Shown piece after piece: positions 21,408 to 31,800 of a stretch of DNA of 64,000 nucleotides. The DNA is taken from the NCBI GenBank assembly GCA_027488115.1, contig JAIYCG010000038.1:20266-84265 (forward strand), read 5' to 3'. The notes beneath the pieces are model-generated. The model was not told the origin of the DNA and searched no databases. It saw only the letters and a program-made list of their open reading frames with translations. Made by a program: the position numbers and the translations under genes. Origin of the DNA: Comamonadaceae bacterium. Its GTDB lineage: Bacteria > Pseudomonadota > Gammaproteobacteria > Burkholderiales > Burkholderiaceae_C. Position 1 is the first letter of the stretch. Every line of letters starts with the position of its first letter.

Positions 21408-23777
21408 ATGAACGACCAGCCTACTTTAGACCTTCAAAACAGTGAATCCGATGATTCGCTGAATTTGGCAACTTACGCCCAGCGCGCTTACCTAGAATAT
21501 GCGCTGAGCGTGGTGAAAGGCCGCGCCTTGCCCGACGTTTGCGATGGTCAAAAGCCTGTGCAACGCCGCATCTTGTATTCGATGTCTCGCATGGGCTTGG
21601 GCTTCTCGGGTGCGACGGGCGCCAAGCCCGTCAAGAGCGCGCGTGTCGTGGGCGATGTGTTGGGTCGATTCCATCCGCACGGTGACCAAGCAGCTTACGA
21701 TGCGCTTGTGCGCATGGCGCAAGACTTTAGCCAACGCTACCCGCTCATTGATGGGCAAGGAAATTTCGGAAGCCGAGATGGCGATGGCGCTGCTGCCATG
21801 CGATACACAGAGGCGCGTCTCTCCAAAATCACCACGTTGTTGTTGGAAGAAATTGATCAGGGCACCGTCGACTTTGTTCCCAATTACGACGGCTCAACAG
21901 AAGAACCCCGTCAGTTGCCTGCGCGCTTGCCATTTGTCTTGATGAACGGTGCCAGCGGCATTGCGGTGGGTTTGGCCACAGAAATTCCAAGCCACAACCT
22001 CCGGGAAGTGGCCGATGCTTGCGTGGCTCTCATCAAATCCCCCAAGCTGACTGATGAAGAACTGTTTGCATTGTTGCCAGGACCAGACTACCCTGGCGGT
22101 GGACAAATCATCAGCCCGGCTTCAGACATTGCAGATGCTTATCGAACGGGTCGTGGCTCGCTCAAAGTTCGGGCTCGTTGGAAAATTGAAGACATGGCGC
22201 GTGGTCAGTGGCAATTGGTGGTGACTGAATTACCCATCGGTGTCAGTTCGCAAAAAGTGTTGGAAGAAATTGAAGAACTCACCAACCCCAAAGTGAAGGC
22301 CGGCAAAAAAGCCCTGAGTGCAGACCAAATGCAACTCAAGGCCAGTATCTTGTCGGTGCTTGATGTGGTTCGAGACGAGTCGAGTAAAGACGCGGCGGTG
22401 CGTTTGGTGTTTGAGCCTAAGACCAGTCGCATTGAACAGCAAGAGCTCATTACGGCTTTGCTGGCGCATACCAGTTTAGAAACCTCATCGCCCATCAACA
22501 TGACCTCGGTGGGCATTGATGGCAAACCGGTTCAAAAGTCTTTGAGACAAATGATTGCTGAATGGATCACCTTCCGCCAGCAAACCATTGTTCGCCGCTC
22601 CGAGCATCGCTTGGGCAAGGTGATGGACCGCATCCACATTTTGGAAGGCCGTCAATTGGTCTTGCTTAACATCGACGAAGTGATTGCCATCATTCGCCAA
22701 AGCGATGAGCCCAAACTGGCACTCATGACCCGCTTCAAACTGAGCGAGCGTCAGGCTGAAGACATCCTTGATATTCGCCTTCGTCAATTGGCCCGTTTGG
22801 AAGGCATCAAGATTGAGCAAGAGTTGAAAGAGTTGCGCACTGAACAAACACAGCTTGAAGACATATTGGCCAACCCTTCAGCGCTCAAAAGATTGATGGT
22901 GAAAGAGATTGAGCAAGATGCCAAAACTTTTGCCGATCCACGTCGTACCCTCATTCAAGAAGAGAAGAAGGCGGTCGCCGAAGTTAAAGTGGTTGACGAG
23001 CCAGTCACTGTTGTCGTGTCTCAAAAAGGTTGGGTGCGCGCTCGACAAGGCCATGGCCACGACGCCAGCAGCTTTGCCTTCAAGGCGGGCGACGGCTTGT
23101 ACAGCACGTTTGAATGCCGCACCGTGGACACTCTGCTGGCCTTTGGTACTGCCCAAAAGGGCAGTGGCCGTGTTTACTCCGTCCCAGTGGCTTCTTTGCC
23201 GGGTGCGCGTGGCGATGGTCAACCTGTGACCACCCTGATTGAATTGGAGGCAGGAACGCAAATTGCACATTTTTTTGCAGGTCCTGCCAATGCCACGCTG
23301 CTGCTTTCAAGTTCGGGGGGCTATGGTTTCATGGCCACTGTAGAGAACATGATTTCACGTCAAAAAGGTGGCAAAGCTTTCATCACCGTGGGCGAGGGCG
23401 AGTCGGTGTGTGCACCTTCACATGTGTCTGGTTCAAACGCAACTCCGCCACCTGGTGCTTCGGCTATGCCCGCAGCCACGCATGTGGCTTGCGCCTCTGT
23501 GGCGGGTCGTATTTTGACTTTTGAAATCAGTGAACTCAAGCTGATGGAAAAAGGCGGAAGAGGGCTGATGTTGCTAGATCTAGAAGCCAAAGACTCACTG
23601 GCTGGCGCTGCAGCTTACACTCGGAGTGTGAGGCTAGCAGGCATTGGACGAGGCGGCAAAGATCGAGAAGAAACCTTGGAAATCAGAAGCCTCAACAATG
23701 CCCGTGCTGCTAGAGCACGCAAAGGCAAAGCCGCTGATTTGGGATTCAAGCCAACTCAAATTACGCGGGTTGAATAA
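21408..23777 (+). CDS. parC: DNA topoisomerase IV subunit A
   Basis: ParC is the DNA-cleaving subunit of topoisomerase IV. The 789-residue product has active-site tyrosine Y133 in MRYTEARL and the helix [13 protein letters not shown]. There Q94 stands where E. coli ParC has Ser80 and D98 where it has Glu84. The C-terminal beta-pinwheel (about 520-780) contains degenerate blades. It pairs with ParE encoded just upstream. The stop codon lies inside a hairpin. Confidence 0.95.
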   Translation: MNDQPTLDLQNSESDDSLNLATYAQRAYLEYALSVVKGRALPDVCDGQKPVQRRILYSMSRMGLGFSGATGAKPVKSARVVGDVLGRFHPHGDQAAYDALVRMAQDFSQRYPLIDGQGNFGSRDGDGAAAMRYTEARLSKITTLLLEEIDQGTVDFVPNYDGSTEEPRQLPARLPFVLMNGASGIAVGLATEIPSHNLREVADACVALIKSPKLTDEELFALLPGPDYPGGGQIISPASDIADAYRTGRGSLKVRARWKIEDMARGQWQLVVTELPIGVSSQKVLEEIEELTNPKVKAGKKALSADQMQLKASILSVLDVVRDESSKDAAVRLVFEPKTSRIEQQELITALLAHTSLETSSPINMTSVGIDGKPVQKSLRQMIAEWITFRQQTIVRRSEHRLGKVMDRIHILEGRQLVLLNIDEVIAIIRQSDEPKLALMTRFKLSERQAEDILDIRLRQLARLEGIKIEQELKELRTEQTQLEDILANPSALKRLMVKEIEQDAKTFADPRRTLIQEEKKAVAEVKVVDEPVTVVVSQKGWVRARQGHGHDASSFAFKAGDGLYSTFECRTVDTLLAFGTAQKGSGRVYSVPVASLPGARGDGQPVTTLIELEAGTQIAHFFAGPANATLLLSSSGGYGFMATVENMISRQKGGKAFITVGEGESVCAPSHVSGSNATPPPGASAMPAATHVACASVAGRILTFEISELKLMEKGGRGLMLLDLEAKDSLAGAAAYTRSVRLAGIGRGGKDREETLEIRSLNNARAARARKGKAADLGFKPTQITRVE

Positions 23778-23829
23778 CCCGCCACTTTAGCGTCAGACAA
23801 AGCAAGCACCTTTGAAAGTGCTTTGCTCA
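23765..23829. terminator. two hairpins in the parC / response-regulator convergent gap
   Basis: GCGGGTT (23765-23771) pairs with AACCCGC (23776-23782) across a GAAT loop that contains part of the parC stop codon. A second, bulged stem uses AGCAAGCAC (23801-23809) and GTGCTTTGCT (23818-23827). Neither is followed by a long T run, so a terminator role is inferred from the convergent position. Confidence 0.5.
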
Positions 23830-23843
23830 GCGCGTACACATCG

Positions 23844-24533
23844 CTATCGTTTGGCAGCGAAGTGCATGCGCGGTACAAATTGATAAGTAGAACGCCAGCA
23901 AGTGGCCAGGAGCTCTTCGGGGCCGTGTTTGTGGGTCAATTTTTTGCGAAGCCTCGAGACACAAACTTGCAACCGTTTGTTGTTGTAAAAATCTGAGAGC
24001 CCCCAAATGGCCATCTCCAGAGCGTCACTTCGGAGGGCTTGTTCAGGGGCAAGGGCCAGTTGGGTGAGCAAAACGGTTTCCATGGCTGTTAAGCCAATGG
24101 CATTGTTAGCGGGGCCCGTCAGCAGCGCGCGTACCGGATCGATGGTCCATCCGTCATTAAGACTTCTGGGAAGCCTTGCGGCCAATCGCTCAATGATGGC
24201 GATCAATTCAGAAGGGTTGAAGGGCTTGTTGATGCAGACATCAGCGCCGGCTGCAATGGCGGCAATGCGTTCTTGAGGTTCTGTGGCAGGGGAAATCATG
24301 ACAACTCGAACTTCTGGGTGTTTGGCTAATTTGGCCGCATAAGTGAGACTTTTCTCGCCCAAAGTAAGGGCATCTAACACCACAACATCACCGATTGGGT
24401 AGGCGCTTTGCATTCCTAAATCGTCTGGATCGACACAGTGATGGCCTTGAATGCCTGCGGATTTCAGGTAGGCGAGGACCTGCTCCGCCAAAATTGAGTC
24501 TTGTTCGACGAAGCTGACGCAGAGAGGTTTCAT
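23844..24533 (-). CDS. OmpR-type response regulator, orphan
   Basis: A 229-residue two-domain regulator. The receiver domain has acidic E10 and D12, likely phospho-acceptor D54 in VVLDALTLGE, S81 and K103 in INKPFNPSEL. The C-terminal winged helix (about 130-225) has the recognition region NKRLQVCVSRLRKKL. The loop after D54 lacks the usual MPGMDG pattern. No histidine kinase is adjacent. Its start faces a 200-base AT-rich stretch. The target genes are unknown. Confidence 0.85.
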   Translation of the reverse strand: MKPLCVSFVEQDSILAEQVLAYLKSAGIQGHHCVDPDDLGMQSAYPIGDVVVLDALTLGEKSLTYAAKLAKHPEVRVVMISPATEPQERIAAIAAGADVCINKPFNPSELIAIIERLAARLPRSLNDGWTIDPVRALLTGPANNAIGLTAMETVLLTQLALAPEQALRSDALEMAIWGLSDFYNNKRLQVCVSRLRKKLTHKHGPEELLATCWRSTYQFVPRMHFAAKR

Positions 24534-24734
24534 GGCGGATATCCTGTATAAATGTTTACTTAAGAATTCATAGTACTTCTTTTTGTATACATTTATAAAT
24601 AATAAATTACCAGATTTATAGTTAAAAGTGTTTCAACTTATGTGTAAATAAACATTCTTCCTCTCAAAACTACCCATATTTGCATTGCCTTTCCACGAAC
24701 TTTCAAAGAAATGCAGTGTGGCAATTTTGTTGAA
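24534..24734. promoter_or_regulatory. AT-rich intergenic region upstream of the response regulator
   Basis: This 201-base gap is far richer in A and T than the rest of the window, especially 24541-24660. It contains an inverted repeat, TATAAATGT (24547-24555) and ACATTTATA (24589-24597), and several TATA-like boxes. It lies before the response regulator start and after the end of ridA, so it is probably that regulator's promoter and operator region. I see no gene in it. Confidence 0.5.
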
Positions 24735-25190
24735 TTAGGCTAATTCGGCGATCAATTCAATCTCAACACAGGCACCCATTGGCAATTGAGCAACGCCAAA
24801 TGCACTGCGCGCATGCATACCTGCATCACCAAACACCTGTCCCAGTAATTCGCTGCAACCATTGGTCACCAGATGCTGTTCTGTAAATTCAGAGCTTGAA
24901 TTGACAAGACTCATGACCTTCACGATGCGCTTGATTTTGTTCAGATCACCGACCGCGGCATGAAGAGTCCCCATTAAGTCGATGGCCACTGCCCGGGCAG
25001 CTGCTTTGCCTTCCTCGGTTTGCATGTTTTTGCCCAATTGCCCCGTCCAGACTTGACCGTTTTTTTTGGATAAATGGCCACTCAAGAAAACCAAATTGCC
25101 AGTTTGAGCAAATGGAACATAGGCTGCGGCGGGCGTGGCAACAGGTGGCAAGGTGATTTGAAGTTCTTCTAAGCGTTTGTAGATGGACAT
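24735..25190 (-). CDS. RidA family protein
   Basis: A 151-residue protein of the RidA/YjgF/UK114 family, trimeric enzymes that deaminate reactive enamine and imine intermediates. Family blocks are VFLSGHLSKKNGQVWTGQLG, VAIDLMGTLHAAVGDLNKIKRIV and the C-terminal RSAFGVAQLPMGACVEIELIAEL, with the conserved Arg and Glu. It belongs to the longer subfamily with an N-terminal YKRLEELQITLPP. It is 42 bases after a transglutaminase gene and could be in the same transcript. Confidence 0.88.
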   Translation of the reverse strand: MSIYKRLEELQITLPPVATPAAAYVPFAQTGNLVFLSGHLSKKNGQVWTGQLGKNMQTEEGKAAARAVAIDLMGTLHAAVGDLNKIKRIVKVMSLVNSSSEFTEQHLVTNGCSELLGQVFGDAGMHARSAFGVAQLPMGACVEIELIAELA

Positions 25191-25232
25191 GTTGAATGAG
25201 TAGGTGGTGGATGAAAGATGGATTGTGAAGGT

Positions 25233-26156
25233 CTAAAGTGGTTCCACGGTGACACTGACGTTGAGTGTGTGGTGAGCGCCTCCTTGCAACACACCTCTCA
25301 AGGGTGAAACGTCTGCAAAGTCACGCCCCACAGCCAGTCGAACGTAGTCCTCACCGGGACTGCACCAAGCTTCACGGTTGTTGGTCGGATCGAAATCGTA
25401 CCAAGATTCTGTGCCCTCAACCGAAGTGAGACCAGGAATGCGCAACGAAACCCAAGCGTGGGAGGCGTCACTGCCAATAAGCCGTGCTTGCCCGGGCGGC
25501 GGTGCCGTTAACACATAACCACTGACATAACGTGCTGCCAAACCCACGCTTCGAAGGCAAGCCAACATCACATGCGCAAAATCCTGACAAACACCTCTTT
25601 TGTCTGCTAAAACCTTCAAGGCTGGGGTACTGATGTCGGTGCTGAAAGACTCGTATTTAAATTCTGTGTGAATGCGCTGCATCAAGTGACGAACTGCTTC
25701 AATTAAATTGCGTCCGGGCGTAAAACTGCTTTGTGCATAAATGGCAAACGCCATGTCGATGGGCGCATGGTGAGAAGCGTAGGCAAATCCGCATGCTTCG
25801 TCACTGGCCATGCCAGCGCGATATTGATAAGCAGTGACAGCGCTTTCCCAAGACAAGCTTTGCGTTTTTTTCGAAAGTGCTGCCAATCGATTTTCTTCGA
25901 TGAGGAAAGTCTCTACTTCAGATTGTGCCGTGACCTTCAAGGTGTGGTGAGGGTTAGGCAGTGACCAGTAAGCCCTGTGATTTCCAAACGCGTCAAAATT
26001 GCGAGTAATTTTTGAAGCCTCAGGGTCTGATGTCAGTGTGTGACTGGCGCAACTTTGGCAGGGCGTGGTGGGGGGCTGTAAATGTGAAACGTGCTGTGCC
26101 GTCGCCACCATGGGTGTGTATTGATAAAGCGTTTCGTGGGTGATGCGCAACTTCAT
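25233..26156 (-). CDS. transglutaminase-like cysteine protein with N-terminal domain
   Basis: A 307-residue protein with the N-terminal bacterial transglutaminase-associated beta domain (MKLRITHETLYQY, 1-80) and a transglutaminase core. The triad is complete: C190 in RGVCQDFAHVML, H233 in DASHAWVSL and D256 in YDFDPTNN. Bacterial members are thought to act as cysteine peptidases or amide-bond-forming enzymes rather than protein cross-linkers. No signal peptide is seen, so it is probably cytoplasmic. The frame opens at 26222; ATG 26156 fits the family start and lies 13 bases after the ATP-grasp/alpha-E gene. Confidence 0.88.
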   Translation of the reverse strand: MKLRITHETLYQYTPMVATAQHVSHLQPPTTPCQSCASHTLTSDPEASKITRNFDAFGNHRAYWSLPNPHHTLKVTAQSEVETFLIEENRLAALSKKTQSLSWESAVTAYQYRAGMASDEACGFAYASHHAPIDMAFAIYAQSSFTPGRNLIEAVRHLMQRIHTEFKYESFSTDISTPALKVLADKRGVCQDFAHVMLACLRSVGLAARYVSGYVLTAPPPGQARLIGSDASHAWVSLRIPGLTSVEGTESWYDFDPTNNREAWCSPGEDYVRLAVGRDFADVSPLRGVLQGGAHHTLNVSVTVEPL

Positions 26157-26169
26157 GGTGACGAAATTC

Positions 26170-28833
26170 TCAGGCGACGACGCTTTGTTGTAATTCGCCA
26201 CTGTGAGAGAAGAACAAGCCATTCAATTGGTCAGAAACAGATCGTGCCGTTTGTCTGCAAGTCATCAACAATTCAATCAAGGCTGGGCTGGGGCTGAGGC
26301 CATCGGGCACCAAGGTCAGTAGCTCTATTTCTGAAAGCACAGGAATTTGCTGAGCCATGATTTCTGTCGCACCATTTGCAAGATGGCCCATTCTGGCCAA
26401 ACGACCCCTCAGAGTTTTGGCAATCCACCCCAAGGCCCTTGGATTGTCGGTGTGCGTGAGCAGCAACTCTAGCAATGCGCCCAATGTTCGACTTTGTTGA
26501 TATTGCGCATGAAATGAAATGGTGCTGTCAAACAAAGCAAGAACCGCATCAAACCCAGCTTGACTTTGAAGGCATTTTGATTCAACGGCGCATTCAAGCG
26601 CATGCGCCAAAAAATCGAGGCGTTCAATGTGCCTGCCAATCGACAGCAAGCGCCAACCATCATCGCGTGTCATGCGATCAGTTTGAGCACCCGTCAGGGC
26701 TGCCATCAATTGGCTGGTTCTTGCCAAAAGTTGCTGCGCCCAGATGCTGCTGGCGACAGGCGCATCTTGGGAGGACGGTTGAAAGAAGGCATTCTCGGTT
26801 TGCTCAATCAAGGTCCAATGTTCTGGAGACAATCTTTCTCTAACCGATGCAGCAGCCAATTTGATAGCACGCAGGTTATAACCAACGCCTGTTGTGTGCT
26901 GCATGTCCCAAAATCCTGCTATGAGCGATCGCTCAAAAACCCGTCGAGATTGCTGAGCTTGCGGTACGCCAGGTGCCACCAGGCCATGATTGACACACAG
27001 CCTATTCAACCATTCGATGAGTTGGGGGCTGTGCTGCGCTTCACTGTTTAAACTCTCTAAGGCCAAACGAGAAAGTCGCAAGGTGTTTTCGGTTCTCTCG
27101 GAATAACGGCCCATCCAAAAGAGGTTCTCCGCCGCTCGGCTGGTCACCAAACGATGTCGCTGAGGGCTAGCTACAAAGACAGATTCGTTGGTGACGGGTT
27201 TGGCGGGATTGGGGGCGCTGTTGGAAACCACCCATACATCGGCGCTGCTGCCGCCTTGCTGCATGGAGGCAATGCCATCTTGGGTGCCAAGACGCGCCAA
27301 GCCACCTGGCAGCACTTGCCAGCCTCCATTCTCGTTGGCCAGTACAAAGACTCGCAAAATGACCTGACGTGAAGGCATGGATTTGAGGCTGAAGAATGTA
27401 GGTGTGTGAGACAGGGGTAAAAAGCCCTGAACAGTGTGCGCTTCAGGATCATGTTGAATTTTTGCGCGCCATTCATCGAAGCCGCGCCAATCAAGTTTGC
27501 GACCCATGACCGGTTCGAAACTTTTTCGATCAGGCGAGTAGGGGTAGGTGGGCTTGATCACGCAATCTTGGATGCGCGGCAGCACATCGTGCAGTGCGGC
27601 AGGCTCTCCGCACCACCAACTTGGTATGGCTGGTAACAGCAATTCTTCATGAAGCAGGGTGCGAGACAGTTGAGGCAAGAAACCTAAAAGTGCATTCGAT
27701 TCTAGAAATCCCGAGCCAGGTGTATTGGCTACCAAAACATTGCCAGCTCGAACGGCTTGTAACAAGCCCGGCACGCCGAGGCTTGACTCTGCTCGCAACT
27801 CAAGAGGATCAAGCCAATCATCGTCAACCCGTTTGAGGAGTCCATGAACCGGCTTGAGACCTTCCAGAGTTTTAAGGTACAGTTTTTCATCGCGTACCAA
27901 GAGGTCACTGCCTTGAACCAAGGAAAGGCCAAGATAGCGTGCAAGATAAGCTTGCTCAAAGTAAGTCTCGTTGTACGGGCCTGGGGTGAGCAAAGCAATG
28001 TGTGCTTGCATGCCGGCACGCGTGCGGAGTTTCAGCGCATTGACAAAAGATCGATATGACTCTGCCAAGCCATGGACATGCATCGATTCAAAAGCGCTCG
28101 AAAACTGGTTAGAGATAATTTGCCTGTTCTCGAGCAAATAGCCTAAGCCAGAAGGAGCTTGAGTGCGTTGGGAAAGCAGCCACCAACAACCATCGGGTCC
28201 TTTGACCAAATCAAAAGCTGCCAAGTTCAGATGTCGACCACCTACCGGTGCATGACCCTGCATGGCATGCAGATAGCCAGGGTGACCTTGAACCAACGCA
28301 TAAGGCAGGGCCCCTTGTTTCAATAGGCTTTGCATGCCATAGACATCGGACATGATGCCTTCCAGCAGGCGCATGCGTTGCAAAAGCCCTGTTTGAATGT
28401 CTTGCCATTCTTGGCTTGACACAATCAGGGGCCATAAATCCAATGACCATGGTCGCTGCGGTTGATCCGCATTGGCATAGACGTTGTAGGTCATGCCATT
28501 GTCGCGAACTTGTCGCACCATTGTTTCGTGTCTGACAGGCAATCCCTCTAGACCTTCTGGGCCAAGGTGCGACAGAAACTCAGCCCAATGAGGCGTGACC
28601 TGGGTTGATTGAAGCACCGCACCAAAAATAGAGTCTGTACTTTCTCCCGGCTTGGTGCTGACACCGCCCCTTAACTCATCCCAGTGACCTTCAGGTGCCA
28701 TCTCAACCGTGCGCAAAATAGTCTGCACGGCAGTGTCTGTCCCAACAGAGTTCGCTCGATGTTTTGAACTCTGCGATTGAAACTGCGACTGCGCCTGCAA
28801 AGCACTAGAAGAAGGGGTGTTGTTAAATTCCAC
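26170..28833 (-). CDS. circularly permuted ATP-grasp / alpha-E fusion protein
   Basis: An 887-residue two-part protein. Residues about 95-545 are a circularly permuted type 2 ATP-grasp domain, shown by RVDDDWLDP (335-343), LLTPGPYNETYFEQAYLARYLG, VIKPTY and VLPGGLARLG. Residues about 565-870 are an alpha-E domain starting SRAAENLFWMGRYSERTENT. The first 90 residues are Gln/Ser-rich and poorly ordered. At 219-229 it reads LLSQRTQAPSG where the separate ATP-grasp protein in this window has VLEDNLRVPSG, so two acidic residues and an Asn are lost. Start is GTG 28833. Aravind and colleagues proposed that these proteins form amide bonds in a peptide-like product; no reaction is proven here. Confidence 0.85.
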   Translation of the reverse strand: MEFNNTPSSSALQAQSQFQSQSSKHRANSVGTDTAVQTILRTVEMAPEGHWDELRGGVSTKPGESTDSIFGAVLQSTQVTPHWAEFLSHLGPEGLEGLPVRHETMVRQVRDNGMTYNVYANADQPQRPWSLDLWPLIVSSQEWQDIQTGLLQRMRLLEGIMSDVYGMQSLLKQGALPYALVQGHPGYLHAMQGHAPVGGRHLNLAAFDLVKGPDGCWWLLSQRTQAPSGLGYLLENRQIISNQFSSAFESMHVHGLAESYRSFVNALKLRTRAGMQAHIALLTPGPYNETYFEQAYLARYLGLSLVQGSDLLVRDEKLYLKTLEGLKPVHGLLKRVDDDWLDPLELRAESSLGVPGLLQAVRAGNVLVANTPGSGFLESNALLGFLPQLSRTLLHEELLLPAIPSWWCGEPAALHDVLPRIQDCVIKPTYPYSPDRKSFEPVMGRKLDWRGFDEWRAKIQHDPEAHTVQGFLPLSHTPTFFSLKSMPSRQVILRVFVLANENGGWQVLPGGLARLGTQDGIASMQQGGSSADVWVVSNSAPNPAKPVTNESVFVASPQRHRLVTSRAAENLFWMGRYSERTENTLRLSRLALESLNSEAQHSPQLIEWLNRLCVNHGLVAPGVPQAQQSRRVFERSLIAGFWDMQHTTGVGYNLRAIKLAAASVRERLSPEHWTLIEQTENAFFQPSSQDAPVASSIWAQQLLARTSQLMAALTGAQTDRMTRDDGWRLLSIGRHIERLDFLAHALECAVESKCLQSQAGFDAVLALFDSTISFHAQYQQSRTLGALLELLLTHTDNPRALGWIAKTLRGRLARMGHLANGATEIMAQQIPVLSEIELLTLVPDGLSPSPALIELLMTCRQTARSVSDQLNGLFFSHSGELQQSVVA

Positions 28834-28851
28834 AATGACCGAATTGTCGCC

Positions 28852-31800
28852 TCATCTTGGCTTGCGCAGGTCCAAAGTCAATGGAAATTCTGGACTGGCC
28901 GCCAATTCAACATTGGCAGGGGGTGTGGGCATGCGTCCGGGTGTGTGCCCAATTCTGAAGAATCTGGCCAGACGCCGACTTTCAGCCTCATAAGCGTTGA
29001 CTGGCAAGCTGTCGTAGTTTCGGCCACCAGGGTGGGCCACATGGTATTGAGCGCCACCCAGGGAGCGTTTCATCCAAGTATCTAGGACATCCAAGATGAG
29101 GGGCGCATGAACCCCAATGCTTGGGTGCAATGATGAAGGCGGGTTCCAGGCTTTGTAGCGCACACTGGCCACGTACTCGCCTGATGTGCCGGTGGGTTGC
29201 AAGGGCAAGGGCTGCCCGTTCACGGTCACTGTGTAACGGCTGGGGTTAAGACCTGTCACATGAATCTCAAGTCGTTCTAATGAAGAGTCCACGTACCGGG
29301 CCGTTCCGCTGGAGGTGCTTTCTTCACCCATCACGTGCCAGGGTTCCAGCGCATTGCGCAGGGTGACCTTGATCGCATCCATGCAAAAATCGCCTACACG
29401 CGGAAATCTGAATTCAAAGTGGGGAGCAAACCACGCAGGATCGAAATGGAAACCGGCATCACCCAACTCAGTGAGCACATCGTCAAAGTCCATTTTGACA
29501 AAGGTGGGCAACATAAAACGATCATGCAATGTGGTGCCCCAGCGCGTGACGGGAGCGGTGTAATTTTCATCCCAAAACCGAGCGACCAAGGCGCGAAGCA
29601 ACAACTGTTGAACCACACTCATGCGCGCATGAGGCGGCATTTCAAAGGCTCTCAATTCAAGTAGCCCTAAGCGGCCTGTGGATGAATCGGGCGAGTACAT
29701 TTTGTCGATGCAAAATTCACTGCGGTGGGTATTGCCCGTCATGTCTACCAAAATATTTCGAAGGCTGCGATCGACCAGCCAGGGCGGCATGCTCTGGCCA
29801 TGAGTTTGTCGATTCCGGGCTATCTCTTTCAAAGCAATTTCAAGCTCATAGACTTGGTCGTTGCGAGCTTCGTCAACTCGGGGTGCTTGGCTGGTAGGGC
29901 CAATGAACATGCCGCTGAAAAGATAGCTAAGGCTGGGGTGGTTGTGCCAGTACAAAATTAAACTGGCCAGCAATTCGGGTCTTCGCAAAAAAGGACTGTC
30001 GCTAGGGGTCGCGCCCCCCATGACAACGTGATTGCCGCCGCCAGTGCCAGTGTGCCGGCCATCGGTCAAGAATTTTTCAGCACTCAAGCGTGTTTCAAAG
30101 GCGGCTTGGTATAAAAATTCTGTGCGCTCAACCACTTCCTGCCAATTGCTTGCAGGATGGATGTTGACCTCGATCACGCCTGGGTCTGGTGTGACTTGCA
30201 GAAGTTTCAGGCGGGGATCTCTAGGGGGTGGATAACCTTCCAAAACAATTTGAACTTGGCGTTGTTCAGCAGTTGCCTCGATGGCTTGGAGCAGATTCAA
30301 ATAATCTTCTAGCCTGGCCAATGGCGGCATGAACACATACATCACGCCTTTGAGCGCTTTGTCTTTGCTTGCATCTTTTAAAGCGACAGGGCCATTGGCT
30401 CGGCGTGGGTCTCGAATCTCAACGCACAAAGCAGTTCGGATCGTTGATTTGTCAGACTTGAAGCGCGAAGGTGCTTTTGCAAATACCGTGGTGCGAGACT
30501 GCATCAAGGGCGATGATGCTATTTTCGAATCTTGCGCACGGGTGCTCAGGGGACTGCGAATGGCAAAAGGATCTTGGTCAATCAAAACTTGCCTGTCAGT
30601 GGGGGCAGACCAAGGCAAAGAATCTAAAGGCAAACGCCAGCCCATGGCGGAGTCGCCTGGCATGAGATACAAACGTTCATCACGGACAAACCACTTGCCA
30701 CTTTGCCACTCAGTCAACGGTTCATCTGTTTTGGAAGCTTCAACAGCGGCCAATGGCAGCAAATAACCCACCTCTTTGTCGAGTCCTTGCGAGAAAACGC
30801 GGTGCAAACGCGCCCGTTCCAACTCATCTTCAAGTCTCGAATCGAAAGGATCTACGTTGATGGGCAGCCTGCGCTCGCGCCACAAGTAATACCATGTGTC
30901 TTCATAGCCGGGCAAAATAAGTTCTGTTTGAACGCCCAATCGATTGGCAAGGCTTGATAAGAAATTTTTGGCGTCTTCTGGTGAATAGTGTTGCGCGATT
31001 TTTTCATCGGCAAACAAATCTGGATTTTGCCAACAAGCTTGTCCATCCGCACGCCAATAGATACTGAGAGCCCAGCGCGGCAGTTGCTCCCCTGGGTACC
31101 ACTTGCCTTGCCCAAAGTGCAAAAAACCACCCTGGCCATATTGCTTGCGAAGCTTGTGAACCAGCTCAGTCGCTAAGCCGCGTTTGGTCGGCCCGAGTGC
31201 ATCTGTGTTCCATTCTGCAGCATCGCGATTTTCTGTGGCCACAAAGGTTGGTTCGCCGCCCATGGTCAGTCGAACATCACCTTCTTGCAATTGCAAATCA
31301 ACCTGATCACCCAAGGCCAAAACGGCAGCCCACTGTTCTTCGGAGTAAGGTTTGGTGACGCGAGGAGATTCGTAAATTCGAGTGATGGCCATGTCGTGGC
31401 TGAACTCAACCTCAGCTTCGTCCATCAAGCCTTCAATGGGTGCTGCGCTAGAGGGCTGGGGTGTACAGGCCAAGGGAATGTGGCCTTCACCTGCCAGTAA
31501 ACCTGAGGTGGGATCAAGACCGACCCAGCCTGCGCCTGGCAAATAAACTTCACACCATGCATGCAGATCTGTGAAATCTACTTCGGTGCCACTGGGGCCA
31601 TCCAATGACTTGATATCGGGGGCGAGTTGAATCAGGTAGCCTGACACAAAACGTGCGGCCAAGCCCATGTGCCTCATGAGTTGAACCAGTAACCAAGCGG
31701 AGTCTCGGCAGGAACCACTTTGGAGTTGAAGTGTTTGCTCGGGTGTTTGAACGCCGGGCTCCATTCGGATCAGGTAGCGGATGTCTTGGTAGACCCGCTG

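Noticed and set aside
26602..27051. 149-codon plus-strand frame in the ATP-grasp/alpha-E fusion gene
   Set aside because: It is antisense to a conserved alpha-E domain and lacks an RBS or known motif.
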